DNA of 42,581 nt from Planctomycetota bacterium (GCA_021808105.1 JAKBCC010000021.1:1-42581), one strand, 5' to 3'. Shown: positions 19,710 to 28,752, counted from the first letter of the stretch. A program made the numbers and translations. Notes: generated by a model from the sequence alone, not told the origin.

Positions 19710-20828
19710 TTATACAATAGACGGCGGCGCTTTGGGCAACGTCAGCGGAATGCCGGCGGCCTGTCGGCACAGGGCGATCAGGCGCTGCACGGCGTCGCTC
19801 ATGCTGTAATGTCGTTGTAAATGGGTGGCGGCACGCTGCGCCATTTCGCGCCCTGCCGCAGGATGGGCCAACATGTTTGCCAGGGCGGAGGAAAGCGTTT
19901 CGGGTTGGCCGCGGTTAAATACACGACATGTTTGGCCGTCGATGCAGAACTCGTCATGAACTCCCGGATTGGCGACAACAGGAATTCTCCGTGACATGGC
20001 CCGCAGCGTGGTGTAGTTGAATCGCGAAGCAGCACCAAGTTGGATGTATATGTCCGCCTGGCTCAACAATGGATCAATATCATAGCGATAGGGAATAAAG
20101 CTGATGCGATCAAGCAACCCTAAATCATTCGAGAGTTTCCACGCGCTATGCGCGTCTTTTCCGGCATCACAAAGAAAGAGAAAAAAATCCGCCTTTTCAT
20201 CCATCAGCCGGCGGCACGCGTCAAGCAGGTCCGCGAATAACGCATAATCTGAAATGACATCCAGGCAAACCATGAAGGCCGGCCGATTAGGCGTACCGTG
20301 TGATGAGACCGGCGGCTCGTGCACGATAACACCGGGGCGAATCAGAGATACCTTGGCGCGGTCGGAGCCGCAGTGATCCATGGCATACTGTGAGGGTACG
20401 ATCAGTTGCGCCGTATCAATAGTCAGCCCGGAACCAAGTGCCAAATCGGAAGCATCCCATAGCCATCGCACCACCGGAAATTCCTGCACCAGACGCAATT
20501 GCAGAGAATTGGGTGCCTGGCGCGGGGCGAATTGCAGCACCACATCGACCTGCGTTTTTTTCAACTGGTTAATAATCGCCATGGATGGTCGCCGGATGGA
20601 ATTCAGCCAGCGCGGTCCGGAAGGGGTGGGAAGGGATAAAATCGGTGCGCCCAGATTCGGCAGAAAGCTTAAATCCGCATTCGCGGGTGCGATGAGGGAA
20701 ATCCGGCACCCCTCAGCCTTTGCGGCCACGGCCAGTGAATAGATAAACCCCGCCTCCTGCGGAAGTTGCCGGGGATCCAGCCACAAGGCTAGATGCAACG
20801 GAGATAATTCACTGTTCTGATCAGTCAT
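19710..20828 (-). CDS. Group 1 (GT4-like) glycosyltransferase
   Basis: Start at MTDQNSELSPLHLALWLDPRQ. C-terminal half has YIQLGAASRFNYTTLRAMSRRIPVVANPGVHDEFCIDGQTCRVFNRGQPETLSSAL...MAQRAATHLQRHYS. Confidence 0.75.
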   Translation of the reverse strand: MTDQNSELSPLHLALWLDPRQLPQEAGFIYSLAVAAKAEGCRISLIAPANADLSFLPNLGAPILSLPTPSGPRWLNSIRRPSMAIINQLKKTQVDVVLQFAPRQAPNSLQLRLVQEFPVVRWLWDASDLALGSGLTIDTAQLIVPSQYAMDHCGSDRAKVSLIRPGVIVHEPPVSSHGTPNRPAFMVCLDVISDYALFADLLDACRRLMDEKADFFLFLCDAGKDAHSAWKLSNDLGLLDRISFIPYRYDIDPLLSQADIYIQLGAASRFNYTTLRAMSRRIPVVANPGVHDEFCIDGQTCRVFNRGQPETLSSALANMLAHPAAGREMAQRAATHLQRHYSMSDAVQRLIALCRQAAGIPLTLPKAPPSIV

Positions 20829-20916
20829 AGCACTTACAGATTCTACCGTACGCAGCCGAAAGCCGTGACATCTCAGGGAGAAAAGCGGAAACCTGCGAAA
20901 AGCTCTGATAAAAAAA

Positions 20917-20946
20917 GGGCGGTCAAGGTAGGCACCTTGACCGCCC
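20917..20946 (-). terminator. Rho-independent terminator downstream of amt
   Basis: Minus strand GGGCGGTCAAGGTGCCTACCTTGACCGCCC followed by TTTTTTT: a 13-bp perfect stem, 4-nt loop and U tract. Confidence 0.95.
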
Positions 20947-20978
20947 AAAATTGGGGGATTTCTGATGTTCGTTCAAGC

Positions 20979-22502
20979 TTATGCTGGAACTAATTCATCA
21001 GCATCATCTTCTTCAGCCAAACCGTAGGCTTCTTCACCGTGAACGGCATGATCTCCAATTCGCAGCATTTCATCAGACATGCGAAGCGGAATAAACAGCC
21101 TGATCAGGTAGCAGATAGCAGCGGTGACCACAACATTAAGTACGATGATGAATAGGGCGCCTTCAGCCTGGAGCCAAAGCTGCTGGAAGCCGCCGCCGTA
21201 AAATAATCCGCCATTGGTATTCACGCAGGCAAACGCACTTTCGCCTTGCGTCGTGGCCAACAAGCCCACCAGCAGCCCACCGGTCAAGCCGGCAAAGCCG
21301 TGGGTATGGATGACTCCCAGGCAATCATCAACTTTCTTAAATACACTCATCTTCTGGCTAAGAACATTCATGGTAAACCAGGGAATGGTGCCGGCACACA
21401 GTCCAACCAGCAATGCACCGTATCCGTTGCATACACCGGCGGAAGGAGTGATGGCCACCAATCCGGCGATCATACCATTCACAGCGCCAAGCACCGAGGG
21501 CTTGCCATAACGGGCATAATCACAGAACATCCAGACCAGCAGTGCCATGGCCGTGGCGACGTTGGTGTTCAGAACAGCGACAGCGGCGTCGGCATTGGCC
21601 GAATAGGGGTCGCCACCATTAAAGCCGTTCCATCCCAGCCATACCATACCGGCACCGGCCAGAACCATGAGAATATTATTGGGCTTGAAGTTGGTGCGAT
21701 CCTGCTTTAATCGCGGCCCGATAATCGCAGCGGCGGTAAATGCACTGACGCCCGCAGCCAGGTGGATGACGTACCCACCTGAATAATCAATAACTCCCTT
21801 GAGCGCCAGAAAACCCCCGCCCCACAGGGTAAATGCACCAACAGCGTAAGAGAACGTGAGCCACAGCGGAACAAAAAGCATCCAGGCCACAAAGCTCATT
21901 CGACCAAACAGTGAACCTGCAATCAGAATCAGGGTGATAGCGGCAAACACAAATTGGAAGTAAACCATGGCAGACATTGGGAACGCGGCCGTGGCAAAAG
22001 GTGACGCGGCGTTAGCACCCGGCACAATGGCCTGATTCAATTCGTCCATAATACTGGCCACCGGAGTGGGATGGCCCACAAATGGGAACCACTGCGGACC
22101 AAAGCCCATGTTATACGCCCAAAGCAACCATGCAATCAGCACGGCTGCAAACGCATAAAACACCATGAACGCAGAATTAATCGCCCATTTTTTCTTCACG
22201 ACACCGCCATACAATATGGCCAGGCCGGGAATGCTTTGCATACCGACGATAGTGGCGGCAATTAACTGCCAGCAGGTATCGCCGTGACTTAACCATGTGG
22301 GCGTAGCATAATTCGGTGCCGCAGGGGCAGAAGCTGCGGGGGCCGTGGCTGCAGCCGCCGGCGCAACCGCCGGTGCCGGCGTGGGTGCCGGCGCGACTAC
22401 TTGGGCTACCAGCGGACCGGCGTAAAGTGATAACATCGCAAGCAGCGAAACAATCGACCACCAGCGCAGTCGCTTTTTTGTAAAAAAGTTGCTCAAATCC
22501 AT
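20979..22502 (-). CDS. amt: Ammonium transporter
   Basis: WQLIAATIVGMQSIPGLAILYGGVVKKKWAINSAFMVFYAF, DYSGGYVIHLAAGVSAFTAAAIIGPR, WLGWNGFNGG, HTHGFAGLTGGLLVGLLA. N-terminal signal peptide and Ala/Pro-rich linker. Confidence 0.93.
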   Translation of the reverse strand: MDLSNFFTKKRLRWWSIVSLLAMLSLYAGPLVAQVVAPAPTPAPAVAPAAAATAPAASAPAAPNYATPTWLSHGDTCWQLIAATIVGMQSIPGLAILYGGVVKKKWAINSAFMVFYAFAAVLIAWLLWAYNMGFGPQWFPFVGHPTPVASIMDELNQAIVPGANAASPFATAAFPMSAMVYFQFVFAAITLILIAGSLFGRMSFVAWMLFVPLWLTFSYAVGAFTLWGGGFLALKGVIDYSGGYVIHLAAGVSAFTAAAIIGPRLKQDRTNFKPNNILMVLAGAGMVWLGWNGFNGGDPYSANADAAVAVLNTNVATAMALLVWMFCDYARYGKPSVLGAVNGMIAGLVAITPSAGVCNGYGALLVGLCAGTIPWFTMNVLSQKMSVFKKVDDCLGVIHTHGFAGLTGGLLVGLLATTQGESAFACVNTNGGLFYGGGFQQLWLQAEGALFIIVLNVVVTAAICYLIRLFIPLRMSDEMLRIGDHAVHGEEAYGLAEEDDADELVPA

Positions 22503-23483
22503 ACTCAAATACCTCTTAGCGAACGATCTTGTCAGTCGCAGCTCTCCTTGCTCACCCGATACACACGGGTGCGGAACTGTCTTTTGAACACTTAGCACAG
22601 GGTCTTGTAAATAAGATCACCTCCTTACGAGCCGGTAAGGCTCAAAGCATCTTCTGCAAGCGTCGCGGAGCCGCTTTGCATCTGCGGCACACCGACTAAA
22701 ATCATCCTGCGAGTGAGCAGGCGCACTAGCCCACGTGGCTTTTTAATGAAATTCAAGGCTTTGATGCTTCCGTCCGGGAAGCCGTCAACGCCAACCGATT
22801 ACTGCGTGGATTAATGCAATTGTTGTGCCACAATGGCCGGAGCCTGGCCGTGGCCAGTAGGTAAAGGGGCAAAAAAGCCTGCGGAATTCAAAGTATCGCC
22901 ACATTAATACGCTTAGATGCATCGAAATGCTACCTTCCAGCCCGGAGCGATTCCGTGCATCGAATTCACCCGCTCTGCCTGTTTTATGCACAGAAAACCG
23001 AAACACGTTGAAACTGTGGGCAGTATTTCTTTTATTTTGCGAACTTTTAAGGTCATTGCTATTTCCGCAGCAACCTGGGAGCATCGCGGGCATTCACCAC
23101 AGCAGAGCTATACAACGCATCGGCGGCATCTAATTCAGTTCATGCATCGAATCAATCCTGGCAAAAAAAGGGCCGTCCCCAAGTGCCTGTCTATTTCTTG
23201 GGCAGGATTTCTCGAAGTTGATTCAATACTGTGCAGTAAAGCAGCCGCCAGTTGAACATTATTTCGGCACTGCAAAATGGATCGTGGAATATTGAGGCAA
23301 TCGCTTATGAGCGTAAAGTCCCAAAAGCTTGTAGGCATCATACAAAAAGAGGGACACGCAATCTATGGCACAGAATTTGCTGCTAAGTATTCCTGCGTGT
23401 GGCGGCAACCGTATGTTGCGGCCGAAATTTCAGGTGAGAACGGAGGCCCAGGCATCGACAAGCTTACATAAGGAGTACCAGCG

Positions 23484-23831
23484 ATGCTGCAAATTCCCTT
23501 CAAAATGGATTGGTCTGATTCTTTTCCCAAAGCCCGCAAGGTCAGGAAAACCCTGGATCCTGAAGCGTGGGAGAAATTGGCAAGTCCCCGTCTTATCCGA
23601 ATGCTTGCCACAGTATTCATCATTCCCGGCTATATTCTTGCGTTACTGCTCATTATCATGGCGTTGTGTAACTGGGTTATGTCCGCCCCGCCCCAGATCA
23701 GCCCCCCGCTGATCCACCCCCCCGCCGCGTTAGTACCGGCGGCCTCAGGGACTAAAACCGTAGCCTTCGCCGGCAATACGGTCCACGCAACATTCGCGAT
23801 GGAAACCACCGCGATAAGCCCCGCCAAATAA
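23484..23831 (+). CDS. Small putative single-TM protein
   Basis: AAGGAG upstream of ATG. MLQIPFKMDWSDSFPKARKVRKTLDPEAWEKLASPRLIRMLATVFIIPGYILALLLIIMALCNWVM has one clear TM segment. Confidence 0.5.
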   Translation: MLQIPFKMDWSDSFPKARKVRKTLDPEAWEKLASPRLIRMLATVFIIPGYILALLLIIMALCNWVMSAPPQISPPLIHPPAALVPAASGTKTVAFAGNTVHATFAMETTAISPAK

Positions 23832-24100
23832 GATGGCGAGCACCAGGCCGCGACTTTGTGGTTATGGCGCTCTTGTGCGGCCTGTTTTCCGGCGCGCGGG
23901 GCGGTGGGTTAGACGGTTATTTTTTACTCAACGTCAACACCCATTTTCGATTGTGGTGGATATCAAGGTGGCCAAGGCGGCCAAGGTGTCCAAGTTGCGG
24001 GGGGTGGGTGGCCAGGTTGGGCATGTGGAGGAAGCGGTTGATTTTAGCGGGTTTGGTTGAAGGTGGCCAAGAGGGCCAAGTTATTTTAAGTTTTAGTCTT

Positions 24101-24128
24101 TAGGAGTTAGAAGTTAGGAGTTAGAAGG
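24101..24128 (+). repeat. Heptanucleotide tandem repeat (TAGRAGT), four units
   Basis: taggagt tagaagt taggagt tagaagg. Confidence 0.85.
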
Positions 24129-24171
24129 CTCTGAAGCGCTGCGCTGCTGTTTTGCTTTATGCGCTATGCAG

Positions 24172-24192
24172 GGTTACAGGTTACGGGTTATA
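24172..24192 (+). repeat. Heptanucleotide repeat (GGTTACA-type), three units
   Basis: ggttaca ggttacg ggttata. Same family, inverted, at 37277-37304. Confidence 0.75.
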
Positions 24193-24278
24193 GGGGACAG
24201 CCGAAAAAGGGGATGAGCCACAGAGATCACAGAGGCGACGGAGGAATTGAACCACGGATTGCGCGGGCATCGGGCGGC

Positions 24279-24354
24279 GGCCCGATAGAGCAGTAGACAT
24301 GAGAGAGTTGAAAGTCGAGCAAATTTGGATGGCACAGAAGAGAGGCTGTCGCCA
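24279..24354 (-). repeat. Inverted partial copy of the 3918-4220 repeat unit
   Basis: GGCCCGATAGAGCAGTAGACATGAGAGAGTTGAAAGTCGAGCAAA...GAGGCTGTCGCC matches the reverse complement of GGCGACAGCC...TTTGCTCTACTTTCGACTCTCT...CTGCTCTATCGGGCC. Confidence 0.85.
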
Positions 24355-24380
24355 TTATTCACTTTTCAAAGGTGCGCAAT

Positions 24381-24401
24381 GATCACGGATCACGGATCAC
24401 G
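24381..24401 (+). repeat. Heptanucleotide repeat GATCACG x3
   Basis: gatcacg gatcacg gatcacg, perfect. Confidence 0.9.
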
Positions 24402-24603
24402 GAACAATATTTTCGGGGGGCTATAGGGCGCGGGCTTAATGAGTAATGGGCAGTAATTTCAGTATTGATCAGTACATTCAGTATTGGGCAGTATGTTCAG
24501 TACATTCAGTGATGAGCGGTACGTTTGGGGGTGGCGATGGGGTGGGATTTTGGGGGGCGGAAGTGGGTTGGTGGGGTGGTTGTGGCGGGGGCGGGGCGAG
24601 TTT

Positions 24604-24624
24604 AATGGGTAATGAGTAATGAAT
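24604..24624 (+). repeat. Heptanucleotide repeat (AATGAAT family), three units
   Basis: aatgggt aatgagt aatgaat. Same family as 880-921. Confidence 0.8.
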
Positions 24625-24840
24625 AAAAGCGAGGGAGGGTACGCTCCAGTGTTGGGCGGTGGGTTGGGTGTTGGCGGTTAGGGCTTATCGTGCCCTTCAG
24701 GGGGGCTGCGGTTTGCCAGGGGGCATAGGTAAGTAAATGTAGATGGCGCTTTTGTTTCACACGGATTTGGGCAAATGTTTACGGAGATTGGGGCGAGCAG
24801 GCTGGAAGCCTGCACCACAATGGGGACGTCTTCTGCAATG

Positions 24841-25215
24841 TCACTGTTCTTCAAATCCGTAAGTCTCGAATTTCAATGTCCGGCAGTTTTCGGTCACGTC
24901 GCGGATGGTTTTATCCGAAACGTTTTCGGCCAGATCGGCGTGGATTTCCAAGGTGATTTCGACGTTTGCTCCCAGCAAGCCGGTCAGGTGCTGGACAACC
25001 TCTTCGGCGATGCGTGCAGCGTCACGTCCCAGCCGCAACGGGTCAATCTTGACGGACCCGTGGAAACGGCGGAGTTGCGGCACTGCCTGCCTCGTGCCAG
25101 GCTGACCGGTGCCGCCCGAGGAATCCGCTGGCACCTCGCGGCCGCTCGTCCCTTGCAGGGCTGCGAGGTTTGCGAGAGGACCAGAACTACCAGCGGCAGC
25201 GGCGTCCGCATCCAT
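24841..25215 (-). pseudogene. Remnant: C-terminal tail of a DUF499-type AAA+ ATPase
   Basis: PQLRRFHGSVKIDPLRLGRDAARIAEEVVQHLTGLLGANVEITLEIHADLAENVSDKTIRDVTENCRTLKFETYGFEEQ resembles the conserved C-terminus of DUF499 proteins that accompany DUF1156 methylases. No ATPase core is present. Confidence 0.65.
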
Positions 25216-25928
25216 TGGCCGTAGTAACGCACATCTTCGGCCAGGCCTTGGGCACCGGTCCAGCCGTCTTCGAGTCTCATGTTAGATTCCGGATTCACCG
25301 GCGCTTTGCCCGCAAACTTCGGCGGTATTTCAATGAGGGCTTTGGTGATCAGCACGGGCACCGGGTTAAGGTCGCTGCCGAAGGCCCGCAGCCCCAGCCG
25401 CTGAGCCTCCAATGGAATGCTGCCGCCACCGCAGAAGGGATCCAGCACCGGCGGCGCGTGCGCAATAAGGAATTGATTCACCGAGGCGGGCTTGGCCAGG
25501 CGTGAGATAAAATTCCATACGGAGTCGCCGCAGATAGTCTGATGCCTCGACCATTGCTTGGAGTCGTAAACTTTTGCCGACGCGATGGAAGCGGCAATTT
25601 CAGCGCGGGCCTGATTGAGCACCTTTTCGTTATTGGAGTTTTCCCATTTGACAAGTTCTTCAATGATATTGAACAGTTCAGCCCGCCGCATCCCGGCGCG
25701 TTCCACATCCACCGTGCCGTCCGACTTGCGGAACTGTGGATCAGAATCAGGATCATCCACCATCGCGGCAAAGAGTACAGCGCGGCAGGCCGCCAACGGG
25801 CGAGGTGCCCACCATATATGCATCGCACGGGGATGGTTCCGTATGAACGGCTCCTTTTCGCGCGCTGAGGCAAGTTTAATTTTCTCCAGCGGCAGGGCCA
25901 CTTCAATGAGTTTTTTGCGGTAGGTCAT
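25215..25928 (-). pseudogene. 5' remnant of a DUF1156-type adenine-specific DNA methylase
   Basis: MTYRKKLIEVALPLEKIKLASAREKEPFIRNHPRAMHIWWAPRPLAACRAVLFA...PPVLDPFCGGGSIPLEAQRLGLRAFGSDLNPVPVLITKALIEIPPKFAG...GLAEDVRYYGQWMR is typical. The ORF then runs out of frame through the DUF499 tail to 24984. Confidence 0.8.
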
Positions 25929-27046
25929 TTCTTATTCTTCCTTGCCGGTTTGGCCCCTCGTTGTTTTCTGCGTGCGGAGGCAGGCTTGCTGGGCAGCAGA
26001 GCCTGGCGGCGTGTTGACTCATAGAACTCATGCAGTTTCGCCTGAAGCAGTTTCTTATCTGGCAGGCGGGTTTGGTACTCCGCAACCAAGGCCGGTGAAA
26101 CAGAGCGGCTTAAGGCATACTCGACCACCTCGTGATCTTTGGTGGCACACAGCAGCAGGCCAATAGCGGGATTCTCATGCGGTTTTTTCACGTCCCGGTC
26201 CAGCGCTTCCAGGTAAAACTCAAGTTTGCCGAGATACTCGGCCTGAAATTCGTCAATTTTCAGTTCGATATCCACCAGACAATTCAGGCCACGGTGAAAG
26301 AAAAGCAGATCAATCTCGAAATCCCGGCCGCCGACCTGGATTGGGTAATGACTGCCGACAAAGCAGAAGTCACGCCCCAACTCGATCAGAAAATCCTTGA
26401 GTTTGGCGACCAGGCCGTCATGAAGATCGGCTTCGGAATGGCCCTTGGGCAGCCCAAGGAACTCGATGAGATAGCTGTCCTTGAAGACCGCTGCGGCGGC
26501 GGGATGAATTTCTCTCACCGGTGGTGCGAGTTTTGCGGGGGAAAGGACGACCCGTTCGAATAGGGCGCCAGCAAGCTGCCGTTCAAGTTGTCGCTTGCTC
26601 CATCGTTCCTGAACACACATTCGGAGGTAAAACGCCCTCTCTTCATTCCGCTTACTTCGGCCCATGATGAGGAGGTTGTGAGTCCACGATAATGCCCTCA
26701 CCAGTGCTGAGAGTCTTGGCCGGCTGCGATAGGTCTCGAAAAATTGGCGCATCCGCCAGAGATTTTGGGCCGAAAAACCGCGGGCATTAGGCTCTCGGCG
26801 CTGGATATATTCAGCCAAGGCCGCCACAGTCCCCTGTCCCCATCCATCGGCGGCTATTTTCCGGCTGATATACTCACCAATCGACCAATACAGGTCAATC
26901 AAGGCCGTATTGACGGCGGCGACAGCGCCCGTGCGAGCGGCCTGGATCAAGGCAAGTATCTCATCGAAGTCGACTTGTGCCAATGCGTTTGCTGCGACTG
27001 GTGCTGACGCGGCCGGGGCGGAGCGTAGTATCGTTCTCATTTTCAT
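25925..27046 (-). CDS. DUF1016/YhcG-like PD-(D/E)XK nuclease family protein
   Basis: DLYWSIGEYISRKIAADGWGQGTVAALAEYIQRREPNARGFSAQNLWRMRQFFETY, LSWTHNLLIM, ERAFYLRMCVQERWSKRQLERQL, FLIELGRDFCFVGSHYPIQVGGRDFEIDLLFFHRGLNCLVDIELKIDEFQAEYLGKLEFYLEALDRDVKKPHENPAIGLLLCATKDHEVVEYALSRS. Complete. Confidence 0.93.
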   Translation of the reverse strand: MKMRTILRSAPAASAPVAANALAQVDFDEILALIQAARTGAVAAVNTALIDLYWSIGEYISRKIAADGWGQGTVAALAEYIQRREPNARGFSAQNLWRMRQFFETYRSRPRLSALVRALSWTHNLLIMGRSKRNEERAFYLRMCVQERWSKRQLERQLAGALFERVVLSPAKLAPPVREIHPAAAAVFKDSYLIEFLGLPKGHSEADLHDGLVAKLKDFLIELGRDFCFVGSHYPIQVGGRDFEIDLLFFHRGLNCLVDIELKIDEFQAEYLGKLEFYLEALDRDVKKPHENPAIGLLLCATKDHEVVEYALSRSVSPALVAEYQTRLPDKKLLQAKLHEFYESTRRQALLPSKPASARRKQRGAKPARKNKK

Positions 27047-27198
27047 GCCGGTTCCCGTGCCATGGTCAATAGCTTTTCCAGATCATAATTTACGCTAGTG
27101 GCCTTAAAATCCGGTTCCTTGTCGAACGGCTCACGGACATAATGCACGGTCATTTTCCCCTCGTCAATGCAGACAACGGCCAGGAGGACAATAAAGGC
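27043..27198 (-). pseudogene. C-terminal remnant of the gene originally upstream of DUF1016
   Basis: Open frame AFIVLLAVVCIDEGKMTVHYVREPFDKEPDFKATSVNYDLEKLLTMAREPA*, whose TGA overlaps the DUF1016 ATG (ATGA 27043-27046). No start of its own. Confidence 0.5.
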
Positions 27199-27320
27199 GG
27201 CGGATTCAGATCCACACTGGCGTCAAATAGCGCCATCGAAAGCCTGTCGAGTCCCTGCGGTTGCCGTTTACGCGTTAATTCGTGGGCGAAATATTTTGCG
27301 TGGTATGGTGTCAGTGTCAT
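27190..27320 (-). pseudogene. N-terminal remnant of a SNF2-type helicase
   Basis: MTLTPYHAKYFAHELTRKRQPQGLDRLSMALFDASVDLNP closely resembles the N-terminus of helicases in DUF1156/DUF499-type loci, where it precedes HQVDAALFAF...ADEVGLGKTIEAG. Here it is cut off right after DLNP. Confidence 0.6.
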
Positions 27321-27627
27321 AATGCTTTCCACGTCCCGCTGTTGTCTATGACATTGGGGTTTCACCAGTCGCTGTATGGGACACACTATATTCAACTATT
27401 GCAAATAATGCACATCATCTTGTGGCTTGGGGTGGACAATCGCGGGATTGTCGCACTTCCAGGAGCCTTTCCGAGTAATGGCGGGGATGCGACGGCGTGA
27501 TGTTTGACCTGTTGGGTCGCGTCGCGGCATAGGGCACTGTGGTGATAAATCGCGGGTTGGTTGGCGGCACTGGATCAACCACCGGATTCATCATCCGGTG
27601 CTCCCGGGCGGGGCAGCATAGGAGCGA

Positions 27628-28752
27628 CTATGGGGAGGGGGTTGTGGAATCGAGCATGGATTCGAGTTGGCGTTCGCGGGCCAGGTCACGCAGGGCCAGT
27701 AAAAGGTCGGACATTTCGCCGGCGACGATGTTCTCCAGCGGGAAGTTGCGGTTCAGGCGGTGGTCGGTCAGGCGATTCTGGGGGAAGTTATAGGTGCGGA
27801 TGCGTTCGTTGCGATCACCGCTGCCGATCATTTCACGGCGTGCATCGGAACGCTGAGCGCGACGCTGCTGGTCAAAGAATTCAAAAACCCGGGATCGTAA
27901 AATGCGCCAGGCTTTGTCCCGGTTTTTATGTTGGCTGCGCTCATCGCGCATACGCACGGTAATGCCCGTGGGCAGATGCGTTAATTGCACGGCGGACTCG
28001 ACTTTATTAACATTCTGGCCGCCCGGCCCGCCCGCCCGCGAAACATCCTCGCGAACATCCGCGGGATTTATTTCAATGGCGGATACGTCTGGTTCCGGCA
28101 GGACTGCCACGGTGGCGGCGCTGGTGTGAACGCGGCCCTGCGTTTCCGTTTCCGGCACACGTTGTACGCGGTGGCCTCCGGATTCCATGGCCAGCAATTC
28201 CACGACGCCGGAGCCACGGACGTTGGCGATGAATTCGCGAAAGCCTCCATGTTCCGTGGCGGAAAAATCCAGCACATCAAAGCGCCAGTTGTTTTTTTCA
28301 CTAAATCGCCGATACATATCCGCGAGATCCCTGGCAAACAATGCGGCTTCATCTCCGCCAGTGCCGGCGCGAATTTCCAGCATCATGGAATCGAAACTGC
28401 CTCGCTGGCCGGCGAGAAATTCATCCAGCAACTGATCCAGCAAGGGATCGATTTGCTGATTGAGTTCCAACAACTGCGCCGCCGCCAGATCACGGAAGTC
28501 CTGGTTTTCCGCGGCGTCATCCGCGATCTGCTGGGCTTCTACGGCATCGGCATGAAGCTTGAGATAGGTGCGATACAGGGTAAGCGCTTTTTCCAGCCGC
28601 CCGTTTTCGCGTGATAATTCCACCAGTCTGGCGGAGTTGGTGGTTGCACCGGCTTCTTCCAGTTCACGTTGTACGGCCCCCTGCCGCTCATTCATGCCGT
28701 GGAGCTTTCTCAGCACCAGTTCATGACCCTTTGTGCGCACCGTGTCTGACAT
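27628..28752 (-). CDS. prfA: Peptide chain release factor 1
   Basis: GGHRVQRVPETETQGRVHTSAATVAVLPEPD, RAGGPGGQNVNKVESAVQLTHLPTGI, RIRTYNFPQNRLTDHRLN. Confidence 0.95.
   Translation of the reverse strand: MSDTVRTKGHELVLRKLHGMNERQGAVQRELEEAGATTNSARLVELSRENGRLEKALTLYRTYLKLHADAVEAQQIADDAAENQDFRDLAAAQLLELNQQIDPLLDQLLDEFLAGQRGSFDSMMLEIRAGTGGDEAALFARDLADMYRRFSEKNNWRFDVLDFSATEHGGFREFIANVRGSGVVELLAMESGGHRVQRVPETETQGRVHTSAATVAVLPEPDVSAIEINPADVREDVSRAGGPGGQNVNKVESAVQLTHLPTGITVRMRDERSQHKNRDKAWRILRSRVFEFFDQQRRAQRSDARREMIGSGDRNERIRTYNFPQNRLTDHRLNRNFPLENIVAGEMSDLLLALRDLARERQLESMLDSTTPSP

Noticed and set aside
22785-23255. Overlapping ~100-aa ORFs on both strands (22785-23093 minus, 22917-23255 plus)
   Set aside because: No ribosome-binding site, no conserved-looking domain, and mutually overlapping. 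Left as an unexplained intergenic gap.
27580-27600. CACCGGAT-TCATC-ATCCGGTG hairpin as prfA terminator
   Set aside because: An 8-bp stem exists 3' of prfA, but no U tract follows on the minus strand, so a terminator call is not supported.
27985-28614. 209-aa plus-strand ORF
   Set aside because: Antisense to prfA, which is unambiguous.
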